From Paenibacillus psychroresistens (GTDB taxonomy: Bacteria; Bacillota; Bacilli; Paenibacillales; NBRC-103111): a stretch of DNA of 64,000 nucleotides. The translations under genes and the position numbers were made by a program. The notes under the pieces were generated by a model. That model was not told the origin of the DNA, did not search any database, and worked only from the letters and a program-made list of their open reading frames with translations. Location of the stretch: positions 4,254,001 through 4,318,000 of the forward strand of contig NZ_CP034235.1 of assembly GCF_009728935.1 (NCBI RefSeq), in the 5' to 3' direction. Positions within the stretch are counted from its first letter, which is position 1, and each line of letters begins with the position of its first letter. This document shows, piece after piece, positions 33,685 through 41,996 of the stretch.

Positions 33685-34022
33685 AATTCGTCTTCCTCTC
33701 GTTGTTTCGCCAGCAAAGCACGAATCACAGCTTTTAAAGGATCCTCGGGCACAGTCACATTCGTATCTCCAATCACACAAGCTTGGCATGCCAAACGATA
33801 ACCGCTGTCGACAAGCTCACCGAGCTTCAATTTCTCATGATTTTTCATCGGGCTTAACCCAGTCTGGTCCTCTATAATGACCTTGCACATTAAACAAGCC
33901 ATTTTTCCATCACATCGCGTGCGAATCTGAACTCTTGCCTTCGAGCTAGCATCGAGAACAGTGGTTCCCGATCTGACTTGAATCTTACGGTGGTCTGGAT
34001 AAAAATGTACAGTTGGCAGCAT
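33681..34022 (-). CDS. Adrenodoxin-type [2Fe-2S] ferredoxin
   Basis: Small electron carrier (113 aa). Cluster ligands Cys37, Cys43, Cys46 and Cys79 follow C-x5-C-x2-C...C (TRCDGKMACLMCKV, then GYRLACQAC), the spacing of adrenodoxin-like proteins. An extra Cys82 follows. The start MLPTVHFYP has GGA nine bases upstream; the ATG two codons earlier is too close to the site. It overlaps the lipoprotein gene downstream. A second, plant-type ferredoxin is encoded two genes upstream. Redox partners are unknown. Confidence 0.88.
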   Translation of the reverse strand: MLPTVHFYPDHRKIQVRSGTTVLDASSKARVQIRTRCDGKMACLMCKVIIEDQTGLSPMKNHEKLKLGELVDSGYRLACQACVIGDTNVTVPEDPLKAVIRALLAKQREEDEF

Positions 34023-34042
34023 AACCATAGTTCCTTTCTATA

Positions 34043-34621
34043 TTAGAGCAGCTCGTTCAGTCTATTGTGAAAATCAACACTAAATGAATTACGTTCTAAT
34101 ATTTTATTTAATGGGATTAAATATACGGCTTTATTAGTCCGCATTTTCTCAGCAATAGCTTGATAACGATCAGGTCGCTGACGCAGGATATTAAAAACCA
34201 ATTCATGGGCTAAAGGCATTAATCCGAATCGACAATTATTAGCTTCATAGGTTACTTCATAAGTCTTCAATAAATCGCTGACTTCTATCCGGTAATGCGA
34301 TTGTTCTGCGTGTACTTCGAACCCACCGACAACTTCTACAGGTACTTTATGGATTAGAAAATGACTTAATAATGATATATAAATCCCCGTCTGGCTGTTT
34401 ACTAGCTGATCTGTCGCATACGCCTGTAAAGCCTCATAAACAACCTCAGCATCCTTAGCATCCACATAGATGTCCAAATCTCTGGGTGACTTATCAATTA
34501 CAACATCTTGCAGCACTAATCCACAGCTGCCGCCAACCAGCCAATTTACTTCCGTCAATTGAAGCTCAGTGTAAATATGTTCAATTGCATGTAGGTTTTC
34601 TATAGGTAAACCAATCTTCAT
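34043..34621 (-). CDS. Nucleotidyltransferase-fold protein
   Basis: Contains the nucleotidyltransferase-like signature WLVGGSCGLVLQ followed by SPRDLDIYVD (GG-S and D-x-D metal-binding residues) in the first third. This is seen in minimal nucleotidyltransferases and in AbiEii/MNT-like proteins. The remainder (about 130 aa) includes FLIHKVPVEVVGG and LMPLAHELVFNILRQRPDR. Product 192 aa from MKIGLPIENL. The gene is sandwiched between two ferredoxin genes and no toxin or HEPN partner is visible. Substrate and role are unknown. Confidence 0.7.
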   Translation of the reverse strand: MKIGLPIENLHAIEHIYTELQLTEVNWLVGGSCGLVLQDVVIDKSPRDLDIYVDAKDAEVVYEALQAYATDQLVNSQTGIYISLLSHFLIHKVPVEVVGGFEVHAEQSHYRIEVSDLLKTYEVTYEANNCRFGLMPLAHELVFNILRQRPDRYQAIAEKMRTNKAVYLIPLNKILERNSFSVDFHNRLNELL

Positions 34622-34657
34622 AGGTACCATCCTAGCCAAGGAAAAACGATTATATTC

Positions 34658-34951
34658 TTAAAAATAAGGTACATTCTTCACCTTGACATGACCTTGTGAG
34701 ACAACCTTTGCCTGACAGGCCAAACGATAGCCTTGTTCGAATTCCTCTGGTTCTAATCGATCCAGCTCGGCTTCCGTAGGCTCATTTAGCAGCTCTAAGC
34801 CCTCTGTAACCAAACATCTGCAGCGGGCACAAGTTCCATGAGTACAGGAAAATAACCAAGGAATGTCATGCTTAATTGCCAAATCGAGAATCGAAAAACT
34901 TGCTTCTGCTTCAACCGTTTTGCTGCTTAATCGAGCGATTAGTTCTATCAT
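34658..34951 (-). CDS. Plant-type [2Fe-2S] ferredoxin
   Basis: Small ferredoxin (97 aa) with ligands Cys36, Cys41, Cys44 and Cys79 in FSCTHGTCARCRCLV and GYRLACQAK. The frame is open 52 codons further upstream, but that part lies on the yphE-like gene in another frame. The true start is the ATG overlapping the yphE stop (ATGA), which gives the normal family length. It shares the phrase GYRLACQA with the other ferredoxin nearby. Conserved linkage with sporulation-locus genes is seen here, but the function is unknown. Confidence 0.88.
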   Translation of the reverse strand: MIELIARLSSKTVEAEASFSILDLAIKHDIPWLFSCTHGTCARCRCLVTEGLELLNEPTEAELDRLEPEEFEQGYRLACQAKVVSQGHVKVKNVPYF

Positions 34952-35127
34952 GTCATGGACACCAGCATATACAACAGAATCGGAATGAAAATGAGGAAAG
35001 CAATAATTGAAAGGACCAATCTCAGCGCACCTGGAGGTCTTCGTCTGGCATACGTAATCAATAATGAAGCGAAAACCATTAATCCCATGGCCACAAAGGA
35101 AGCCCACATTTTATCTAAACCACTCAT
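34948..35127 (-). CDS. yphE: YphE-like small membrane protein (DUF2768 type)
   Basis: A 59-codon frame (MSGLDKMWASFVAMGLMVFA at the start, LVSMT at the end) in a different frame from the ferredoxin it overlaps. Two transmembrane helices (about residues 8-26 and 36-56) flank a basic loop RRRPPG. Size, topology and position upstream of spoIVA/yphF and downstream of gpsA match B. subtilis YphE. The TGA overlaps the ferredoxin ATG, so the two are translationally coupled. The ribosome binding site (GGTGA) is weak. Function unknown. Confidence 0.78.
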   Translation of the reverse strand: MSGLDKMWASFVAMGLMVFASLLITYARRRPPGALRLVLSIIAFLIFIPILLYMLVSMT

Positions 35128-35183
35128 ATACTAGTATTCACCAATCCTGTCATTTGCATTTAAAATAAAGCTAATTATAACAT

Positions 35184-35222
35184 AAAAAAAAAGCATAAGC
35201 GCGTTGTAAACGCCACTTATGC
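35184..35222 (-). terminator. Terminator of the SpoVIF-like gene
   Basis: GCATAAG and CTTATGC enclose an inner GCGTT/AACGC stem and are followed by nine T on the minus strand, directly after the stop codon. Confidence 0.92.
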
Positions 35223-35228
35223 CTCCAT

Positions 35229-35510
35229 TTACTTCTTTCCGGTCATCATTTTCATTAATTGTTCAACATTGTCCGGATTGATTTTGCTGTTTTTTACTGC
35301 ATTAATAATTTCATTTACCGTACTCTCAGATACCTGAGTGTTGACTAAACCAGATACCTGCTTGATTAGCTGCCGTAATGAAGCCTCACTTTTTAAGGTT
35401 GAAGGCTTAACCGTAACTGCAAGCTTTTGAATATCTTTTTCAGTTACGCTTTTACCTGTTTTCTTTTTTACGACACCCAGCACATCTTTAGAAACATCTT
35501 TATTGGTCAT
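35229..35510 (-). CDS. spoVIF: Stage VI sporulation protein F-like
   Basis: A 93-aa, Lys/Ser-rich helical protein. The pattern is KKTGKSVTEKDIQKLA, then LRQLIKQVSGLVNTQVSEST and a C-terminal MKMMTGKK. This matches the SpoVIF family, which in B. subtilis is needed for late spore coat assembly. GGGAGG lies seven bases before the ATG and a strong terminator follows. It stands alone between gpsA and the yphE-like gene. Assignment is by family resemblance recalled without a search. Confidence 0.72.
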   Translation of the reverse strand: MTNKDVSKDVLGVVKKKTGKSVTEKDIQKLAVTVKPSTLKSEASLRQLIKQVSGLVNTQVSESTVNEIINAVKNSKINPDNVEQLMKMMTGKK

Positions 35511-35619
35511 TGCTCATCCTCCCACTTTAATCTCCAGCTTATAAACTATGTTATGAGCGAGGGAGGATAAAAGTGTAGGCTAATCAACTATTTAATCCGG
35601 GCATCCGTAAATATGTACT

Positions 35620-36648
35620 TCAAACCTCTTCAATTTCATGTGTCTTAACTCGGCCCATTAAATCACTAACCGCTTCTATCGGAGCTTTCCCAGCAAACAA
35701 CACTTGGAATAACGCTTCTGTAATAGGCATAGAGACTTCATATTGCTCTGCTAGCTTGTGCGCTGATTTGGTCGTTTTCACGCCTTCCACAACCATCCCC
35801 ATGCTATCCAGCACCTCTGACAAAGCTTTACCTTGTCCAAGCATATAACCAGCCCGCCAATTTCGACTATGCTTGCTTGTACAAGTTACTACCAAGTCAC
35901 CTATCCCAGCTAAACCAGCGAATGTCAATGGATTCGCTCCCATTTTAACGCCAAGCCGGGTTATTTCAGCTAGTCCTCTGGTCATTAAAGCTGCTTTTGC
36001 ATTGTCTCCAAAGTTTAGTCCTTCAATTAAGCCAGCACCTAAACCAATTATGTTTTTAAGCGCACCACCGACTTCAACACCGATCACATCAGGGTTTGTA
36101 TAGACACGAAAGTAAGCGTTTATGAATAAATCCTGGGCAGCTTCTGCCGCTGCGACATTGCCAGAGGCGACAACTACCGTGGTCGGACATTGTAGAATAA
36201 CTTCTTCCGCATGGCTTGGACCCGATAAAACCACAAGCTTATTGGCATCGTATTCAGGCAGCTCTTCAGCGATAACAGTCGTCATTCGCTTCATAGTTTC
36301 GGCTTCAAATCCCTTAGCAACATGAACGATTAAAGATTCGGCTAATTGAACTGGCGTCAATAACGGTCTTAATGCCGCGCACACCCCACGCATTGCAGCA
36401 GATGGAGCTGCTAGGATAATCGCTTCCGCTTCACGGATGGCTTCTTCCATAGATAAGGTTGCCTTTAGATTAGGTGAAAGCACTACTTCCTTAAAAAACC
36501 GCCGATTCATATGAGATTGGTTGATATCATCTACTTCAGCTGCGTTGCGTGACCAAACCACTACTTCAGAGTGACTGTCTGCAAGAAGCGAAGCCAGCGC
36601 AGTTCCCCAGCTCCCTGCGACCAGAACAGCAACTTTTTTCACACTCAT
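35620..36648 (-). CDS. gpsA: Glycerol-3-phosphate dehydrogenase [NAD(P)+]
   Basis: Makes sn-glycerol 3-phosphate from dihydroxyacetone phosphate for phospholipid synthesis. Blocks VLSGPSHAEEV, YTNPDVIGVEVGGALKNIIG, GDNAKAALMTRGLAEI and GIGDLVVTCTSKHSRN are intact, including the catalytic Lys in GALKN. The N-terminal dinucleotide-binding loop reads VAVLVAGSWGTALA where the family has LGAGSWGTALA: the first Gly of GxGxxG is Val (codon GTC). This could be a real variant, a point mutation or a sequence error. It is followed downstream by the spoVIF-like gene and preceded by plsY, the next enzyme for the product. Confidence 0.95.
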   Translation of the reverse strand: MSVKKVAVLVAGSWGTALASLLADSHSEVVVWSRNAAEVDDINQSHMNRRFFKEVVLSPNLKATLSMEEAIREAEAIILAAPSAAMRGVCAALRPLLTPVQLAESLIVHVAKGFEAETMKRMTTVIAEELPEYDANKLVVLSGPSHAEEVILQCPTTVVVASGNVAAAEAAQDLFINAYFRVYTNPDVIGVEVGGALKNIIGLGAGLIEGLNFGDNAKAALMTRGLAEITRLGVKMGANPLTFAGLAGIGDLVVTCTSKHSRNWRAGYMLGQGKALSEVLDSMGMVVEGVKTTKSAHKLAEQYEVSMPITEALFQVLFAGKAPIEAVSDLMGRVKTHEIEEV

Positions 36649-36711
36649 CGTTGTGCCTCCCTAGAGTTTTTTTAGAAAACTCACTTCATAAGCATAAAAT
36701 TTTATTGAGAA

Positions 36712-37305
36712 TTATTTTTTGAAGCTAATTTTATTTTCTTTGCCATTCCATAGTTTAACCAAATTTGTCCGATGACGTACATAGGCAAACACAAAAACAA
36801 TTAAACTCAGCCATAGAATTTCATGAGGCTTATCCATCCACAGGATAAATAAAGGAAGAACAGTTGCAAAAAGCAAGGATCCAACTGAAACATATCTCGT
36901 AATTGCAATTACTAGAATAGCTAGAATACCCGCGTAAATAACCGGCAAAAAGCATAAAGTTAGCATGACGCCAATCGTCGTTGCAATCCCTTTACCGCCT
37001 TTAAAGTTAAAAAACACAGGCCAATTATGGCCAGCAACTACTGCAAAGCCACATAGTATTTCAACTCTTACCGTATCAGGAACCAACCAAGCCGCAATCC
37101 ATATCGCCAAAACACCTTTGAAAATATCAAGCACGAACACACTTAAACCAGGTCCCTTACCTAATACGCGCAAGGTGTTAGTTGCCCCTGCATTACCGCT
37201 TCCATGCTCACGAATGTCGATTCCCTTGAGGAATTTACCTGCCAAAAAGCTAAAGCTTATGGATCCCAGTAAATAACTTACGATAATGGCTATGATAGTG
37301 TTCAT
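36712..37305 (-). CDS. plsY: Acyl-phosphate:glycerol-3-phosphate acyltransferase
   Basis: Membrane enzyme that acylates glycerol 3-phosphate at position 1 using acyl phosphate. Signature blocks are YLLGSISFSFLAGKFLKGID, IREHGSGNAGATNTLRVLGK and FNFKGGKGIATTIGV, with five predicted membrane spans. Length is 197 aa. It lies directly between der and gpsA, whose product is its substrate, and plsC is encoded about 5 kb upstream, so three phospholipid steps are in one neighbourhood. Confidence 0.95.
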   Translation of the reverse strand: MNTIIAIIVSYLLGSISFSFLAGKFLKGIDIREHGSGNAGATNTLRVLGKGPGLSVFVLDIFKGVLAIWIAAWLVPDTVRVEILCGFAVVAGHNWPVFFNFKGGKGIATTIGVMLTLCFLPVIYAGILAILVIAITRYVSVGSLLFATVLPLFILWMDKPHEILWLSLIVFVFAYVRHRTNLVKLWNGKENKISFKK

Positions 37306-37307
37306 GC

Positions 37308-38630
37308 TTATTCGTCATCCCTTTTGCTCCGAGTGAAAAGCCGTATAGGTGTACCGGTGAAATCAAAAGCAGCACGAAGCTTATTCTCCAAATATCGCTC
37401 ATAAGAGAAATGCATCAGCTCGCGATCATTGACAAAAACAACAATAGTTGGCGGCTTAACAGCGACTTGAGTCACATATTTAACACGTAATCTCTTACCA
37501 TTGCTAGTAGGAGGCGGTGTAATCGCAACAGCATCTGAGATGACATCATTTAATACATGTGTCTGCACACGGATCGAATTATGTTCAGCTATTTCATTTA
37601 CAATGGGGAGCAGTTTATTTAATCTTTGCTTGGTTTTAGCGGAAACGAACAGCATCGGCGCATAACTCATATACAGAAAATGGTCGCGAATGACTTGTGA
37701 GAAAACCTGCATGGTTTTATCGTCTTTTTCGACAACATCCCATTTGTTTATCACAAACATACTCGCCTTGCCTGCGTCATGCGCATAGCCTGCAATATGT
37801 TTATCCTGATCAATGATGCCTTCTTCGCCATTAATGATCACAAGGGCAACGTCAGCCCGTTCTATCGCCTTCAAGGCACGCATAACACTGTACTTTTCCA
37901 AATTCTCATAAACCTTGCCGCGTTTTCGCATTCCTGCTGTATCGATCAAGACATACTTTTGACCATCCTTCTCGAAGGGAGTATCAATTGCATCGCGTGT
38001 TGTACCGGCAGTAGCGCTAACAATAACACGCTCTTCTCCTAGAATCGCATTGACCAGAGAGGATTTGCCCACGTTTGGACGACCGATTAACGCGATACGG
38101 ATCACATCTTCTTCAATAACCTCTTCCACTTCTTCAGGGAAACTGTTAACCGCCGCTTCAAGCAAATCACCAATACCAATCGCATGGGAACCAGATATGG
38201 CAATAGGCTCACCAAAACCTAATCCATAGAATTCATAAGTATCTTCCTGAAGTTGCATATTATCAACTTTATTAACCGCAAGAATCACTGGTTTGCGGGC
38301 ACGAAACAGAATTTGACTGACCTCTAGATCAGCCGGAGTAATCCCAGCCTTTACATCTACCATAAAAATAATAACATCTGCTTCATCAATCGCTAATTCT
38401 GCTTGCATCCGTACAGAACGCAAAATATCATCATCACTATTGATTTCAATACCGCCTGTATCAATAATATTAAAAGCCTTGCCACTCCATTCACTGGACC
38501 CGTAAAGTCGATCACGTGTGCTTCCTGCTTTATCTTCAACAATTGCTAGCCTATCGCCAATAATTCGGTTGAAAATTGTTGATTTCCCGACATTGGGACG
38601 GCCGACAATCGCGATAATTGGTTTTGCCAT
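37308..38630 (-). CDS. der: Ribosome-assembly GTPase Der (EngA)
   Basis: Essential GTPase for 50S subunit maturation, with two tandem G domains and a C-terminal KH-like domain. Both P-loops are GRPNVGKS, in IAIVGRPNVGKSTIFN and IALIGRPNVGKSSLVN. The DTAG/DTGG G3 motifs and NKVD / NKWD G4 motifs are present in each domain. The ATG of MAKPIIAIVG is eight bases after AAGGAG; a GTG three codons earlier overlaps the site. Length 440 aa is normal. Confidence 0.97.
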   Translation of the reverse strand: MAKPIIAIVGRPNVGKSTIFNRIIGDRLAIVEDKAGSTRDRLYGSSEWSGKAFNIIDTGGIEINSDDDILRSVRMQAELAIDEADVIIFMVDVKAGITPADLEVSQILFRARKPVILAVNKVDNMQLQEDTYEFYGLGFGEPIAISGSHAIGIGDLLEAAVNSFPEEVEEVIEEDVIRIALIGRPNVGKSSLVNAILGEERVIVSATAGTTRDAIDTPFEKDGQKYVLIDTAGMRKRGKVYENLEKYSVMRALKAIERADVALVIINGEEGIIDQDKHIAGYAHDAGKASMFVINKWDVVEKDDKTMQVFSQVIRDHFLYMSYAPMLFVSAKTKQRLNKLLPIVNEIAEHNSIRVQTHVLNDVISDAVAITPPPTSNGKRLRVKYVTQVAVKPPTIVVFVNDRELMHFSYERYLENKLRAAFDFTGTPIRLFTRSKRDDE

Positions 38631-38687
38631 TTCTTCCACTCCTTGTTATTCCTGTCTTTACCATCAAATGCACAACCTCCATCATAG

Positions 38688-38706
38688 CAAAAAACCATCT
38701 AAATGG
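38688..38706 (-). terminator. Short terminator after the YIEGIA-partner gene
   Basis: A small hairpin CCAT/ATGG with a four-base loop is followed by six T on the minus strand, about 40 bases after the stop. The stem is short, so strength is uncertain. Confidence 0.45.
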
Positions 38707-38742
38707 CTAGCCTTGACAAATAAGCTCAATCATTATTCATTA

Positions 38743-38925
38743 TTAACTATGTTTTACAATGATCATTGCTCCATTTTTCAGATCATGAGCGGTCGCGTCT
38801 AATATTTTCTCTAAATATAATGAGGTGCTTTGCTGTTCTTCAATTGAATCAACGAAAAAAATAGGTGCACCTCCTGCAACCTTTCCATGCTCCAATGTAA
38901 TAATCGCTAATATGGATGACGCCAT
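38743..38925 (-). CDS. Small protein linked to YIEGIA (capping complex subunit type)
   Basis: A 60-aa protein (MASSILAIITLEHGKVAGGA at the start, AMIIVKHS at the end) with alternating hydrophobic strands and one amphipathic helix, without a clear membrane span. Database annotations I recall name such proteins as a capping complex subunit for YIEGIA, and the YIEGIA gene is immediately upstream here. A GGAG site lies eight bases from the ATG. The two products probably work together. No biochemical role is visible. Confidence 0.65.
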   Translation of the reverse strand: MASSILAIITLEHGKVAGGAPIFFVDSIEEQQSTSLYLEKILDATAHDLKNGAMIIVKHS

Positions 38926-38948
38926 CTCACATTCTCCTTCCTAATAAA

Positions 38949-39833
38949 TCAAGTTTCTGAAGGCATTCGCACAGCATTCTCCAGCAGGGGAGCCCGTAAA
39001 AGCGTTTGTTTTGCTTTCTCAATGTTACGATTTAATGGAAGTATGAATACCCCCAAGCGCCCATCCGACAAATCTAATTTAGCTAATGGAACCAAGGAAG
39101 GTTCACCTGAATCTCGATAAACACCTAATATCGTTGATAAATCATACAAAATCGCTTGTCTTTGTCCAAGATTTGCTAAGGTTACACGAGAATTCATGTT
39201 TTTCGGTGTTACTATTAAGGCTAAACCATGTTGTAGGATTTTTTTCTGACTGTCCTTTAGTCCGATATTCATCATATAAATATTGTCCACATAAAGATCA
39301 GGTCCTTCAAATCTCAGCTGTGCCTCACGAACATCGGCAATTCCTTCAATCGACTTGCCCGATTTATATCTATAAGCTAAGCCGAGTGCAAGAATACCTG
39401 CAAGGACACCCCAATACCAAACGGAAAAGACAGTACTGAATAATGCAGCAATAAAGGATGTAAAAATAACCATATAGTTTCTGCCCTCAAATACCATTGC
39501 GATCCCTTCAATATAAGTGCCGCCTCTTGAGACTAATTCATACTCATCCAATTTAGTAAGTGTCTCCCGCTCCATTTTACGGACATCCCTAAATTGCTGC
39601 GCAGCTAATGCCAAAAAGGTAACAGCTGTATATTCCTTATTCAATAAGGAGGGAACCGCGACTGCTCCTAATGCTGCAGCTATCGCTCCTAGCGACAGGT
39701 GTATAATTCTTCCATGAGGGTAAGTCGGGTATTGCCGATAATCTGTTCGTAACATAATGATTCTGGCCATCATACCGAATATCACGCCAATCATGACCCC
39801 AAGAGTGTAACGATGTATAGTTATCCACTCCAA
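38949..39833 (-). CDS. YIEGIA-family membrane protein
   Basis: Integral membrane protein (294 aa) with hydrophobic segments near residues 10-27, 47-75 and 120-155. It has the naming motif in GGTYIEGIAMVFEGRNYMVI. A soluble C-terminal half (about 165-294) contains VDNIYMMNIGLKDSQKKILQ and a run of short strands. The start is TTG, six bases after GGGGG. It lies between a YphA-like membrane gene and its small partner in a region conserved in spore formers. A link to the spore envelope is possible but is inference from context. Confidence 0.75.
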   Translation of the reverse strand: MEWITIHRYTLGVMIGVIFGMMARIIMLRTDYRQYPTYPHGRIIHLSLGAIAAALGAVAVPSLLNKEYTAVTFLALAAQQFRDVRKMERETLTKLDEYELVSRGGTYIEGIAMVFEGRNYMVIFTSFIAALFSTVFSVWYWGVLAGILALGLAYRYKSGKSIEGIADVREAQLRFEGPDLYVDNIYMMNIGLKDSQKKILQHGLALIVTPKNMNSRVTLANLGQRQAILYDLSTILGVYRDSGEPSLVPLAKLDLSDGRLGVFILPLNRNIEKAKQTLLRAPLLENAVRMPSET

Positions 39834-39850
39834 TAGAAGACCCCCAAAGC

Positions 39851-40450
39851 TTATTTTTTCTCAAAAATAACACTAACCCATTTTCTAAAACCAGCAATTC
39901 CATTCTCATATAGGACAACAAAAACTCTTGTAAATAACAAGGTTAACCACCATAAGTCTTGATAAGACTGATCCGCTAAAATTAATAATCTTGAATTCTG
40001 ATGAGCCAACAAGCTTAATACATTCCCGCATAGGAATCCTAGAAGTAAGGAAGCCAGCTGTTTATCCAATCTTTTCTGTAAGCCAGTTACAACAATAGCC
40101 AGACAAATGGCAATATACTCCATTGGCAGCCCTGAAGCTTCTCTTAATGTAAAATCTAAAATGCACAGCATTAAACCAATCGTTAAGAGATTCAAACGTT
40201 CCAAGGCTGATTTCAAACGAATCAGTAAAAACACACTAAATAATAATAGAAAAGTAAAAGCCATATTAAGCTGTAAGTCTAATCCATGGACATGTAATCT
40301 TAGTTTAATTAGTGATCCTATAAGCCAAGCAGCAACAAAGAGCACAATCGATTTATAGGACAATCCCTTAAAGAAGTAATCCTTCCAACCGCTCCCCAAC
40401 AATATCCCTATGCTTAAAAGTACAACAACCGTCATATATCCAGGATTCAT
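39851..40450 (-). CDS. YphA-like integral membrane protein
   Basis: Hydrophobic protein (199 aa) with about six predicted transmembrane segments and no catalytic motif seen. It includes LGSGWKDYFFKGLSYKSIVL and LREASGLPMEYIAICLAIVV. It occupies the place of B. subtilis yphA between the S1-domain gene and der; similarity beyond topology cannot be confirmed here. The start MNPGYMTVV is chosen because AGGTGA lies about five bases upstream; alternatives GTG and ATG precede it by three and two codons. Confidence 0.65.
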   Translation of the reverse strand: MNPGYMTVVVLLSIGILLGSGWKDYFFKGLSYKSIVLFVAAWLIGSLIKLRLHVHGLDLQLNMAFTFLLLFSVFLLIRLKSALERLNLLTIGLMLCILDFTLREASGLPMEYIAICLAIVVTGLQKRLDKQLASLLLGFLCGNVLSLLAHQNSRLLILADQSYQDLWWLTLLFTRVFVVLYENGIAGFRKWVSVIFEKK

Positions 40451-40500
40451 TTGCATCACCTACCGAATTTAGTATGTTGCAAACGGGTCCTATACATGCA

Positions 40501-40537
40501 AAAAAATCGGCGACCTCTGTTAAGAGATCACCGATTT
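40501..40537 (-). terminator. Terminator of the S1-domain protein gene
   Basis: ATCGGTGATCTCT pairs with AGAGGTCGCCGAT (one mismatch) around a four-base loop, with seven T after it on the minus strand and six T on the other side. It lies 20 bases after the stop codon. Confidence 0.92.
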
Positions 40538-40558
40538 TTTATTATTTTAGATTGCTGC

Positions 40559-41935
40559 TCATTTAAATTTGCTTAATTTGTCGCCGAACAATTCGCCAAG
40601 CGTGCTTGTTAATTTTTGGTTCTCTTGTTGAACATAGTCGCTCTTTGGTTGTCTGCTGCGCTCTGGACGGTCGCCTCTGCTGTCGGATCTTGGTTTTTCT
40701 TGTTTTTCTGATCCAGCTGGAGCTTCTTCAGTATCTTTAATGCTTAAGCTAATTCTCTTGTCGCTTGGATTGATATCAAGGATTTTCACTTGCACTTCCT
40801 GTCCTTCTTTCAAAACTTCATGAGGAGTTGCAATATGGCGGTGAGCTACTTGTGAAATATGAACCAAGCCTTCAATGCCAGGCGCTACTTCAACAAATGC
40901 ACCAAAATTAGTAATGCGTTGTACTTTACCCGTTACAATGGAACCCACTTGCAATTCACTGCCAAGCTTCTGCCAAGGACCTGGTTGAGTAGCTTTAAGA
41001 CTAAGGCTGATGCGATCGTTTTGAGGATCAAGCTTTAATACCTGAACCTTCACTTGATCGCCTTCGCTTACTACTTCGTTAGGGTGATCAATATGCTGCC
41101 ATGACATTTCAGAAATATGCACCAATCCATCAATACCGCCGATGTTAACAAACGCTCCGAATGGAGTTAAACGTTGAACAGTTCCTTCAAGCTCTTGCCC
41201 AATCTTAAGGCCTTCCATTACGCTCTTCTTGTTAACTTCGAATTCTTCATCCAATACATCCTTTTGGGAAAGGATAACTTTATTCTTTTCTTGATCCAAT
41301 TCTTTAACACGAAGCTTTAAAGTGCGACCTTTATAATCCGTGAAATCTTCTACGAAGTGACGCTCAACCATAGATGCAGGTACGAATGCACGTAGACCAA
41401 CGTCTACCACTAATCCGCCTTTAACTACTTCAGCAACAACAGCTTCGAAAATTTCTTTGCTTTCTAGCTTAGCTTGAAGCTCAGTCCAAGCTTTTTCACT
41501 ATCTACAACACGCTTGGATAGGATAAGCTGTTCTTTTGCATCATTAATAGAAACTACTTTCAATTCGACTTCTTGGCCTAGAGTTACAGCATCAGCTGCA
41601 TTCTCTAAAGTTACAGAAGACAACTCGCGTAATGTAATAGTGCCATCGTATTTATAGCCAATGTCAACAAATGCTTGATCCGCATCAATTTTGACGATTT
41701 TACCTTTAACGGTTACACCCTTTTTAATTACAGCTACATCCAAATGATCTGCTTGATTCACAGATTCAGCTTCTACTGCTACTGGAGCCGCAGCTGCTGG
41801 TACTTCTGGTGTTGCTTCTGTTGCTGCAGCTTCTGGAGCTTGCTCCTCTTGTGCTGCTTCTACATTCGTTTCCTCTGTTGCTGTAACTTCTTCTGATGCA
41901 GTTATTTCTTCTGTAATTTTAGTTTCTTCTGTCAT
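40559..41935 (-). CDS. ypfD: S1-domain RNA-binding protein (YpfD / ribosomal protein S1 homologue)
   Basis: Carries four S1 repeats (about residues 70-137, 155-222, 240-310 and 325-395). Typical phrases are GGLVVDVGLRAFVPASMVER, FGAFVNIGGIDGLVHISEMS and FGAFVEVAPGIEGLVHISQV. The first about 60 residues are an acidic, low-complexity Glu/Ala/Thr tail. The C-terminus is basic with a short Arg/Asp/Ser stretch. Low-GC Gram-positive homologues with four domains are not essential ribosomal proteins, so the name S1 is by homology. GGAGG lies eight bases from the ATG. Confidence 0.93.
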   Translation of the reverse strand: MTEETKITEEITASEEVTATEETNVEAAQEEQAPEAAATEATPEVPAAAAPVAVEAESVNQADHLDVAVIKKGVTVKGKIVKIDADQAFVDIGYKYDGTITLRELSSVTLENAADAVTLGQEVELKVVSINDAKEQLILSKRVVDSEKAWTELQAKLESKEIFEAVVAEVVKGGLVVDVGLRAFVPASMVERHFVEDFTDYKGRTLKLRVKELDQEKNKVILSQKDVLDEEFEVNKKSVMEGLKIGQELEGTVQRLTPFGAFVNIGGIDGLVHISEMSWQHIDHPNEVVSEGDQVKVQVLKLDPQNDRISLSLKATQPGPWQKLGSELQVGSIVTGKVQRITNFGAFVEVAPGIEGLVHISQVAHRHIATPHEVLKEGQEVQVKILDINPSDKRISLSIKDTEEAPAGSEKQEKPRSDSRGDRPERSRQPKSDYVQQENQKLTSTLGELFGDKLSKFK

Positions 41936-41996
41936 CTTTACAACCTCCTATGTGATAGTATAATTCTAAGCTCCCTTTTCCATTCATGACAACTAG

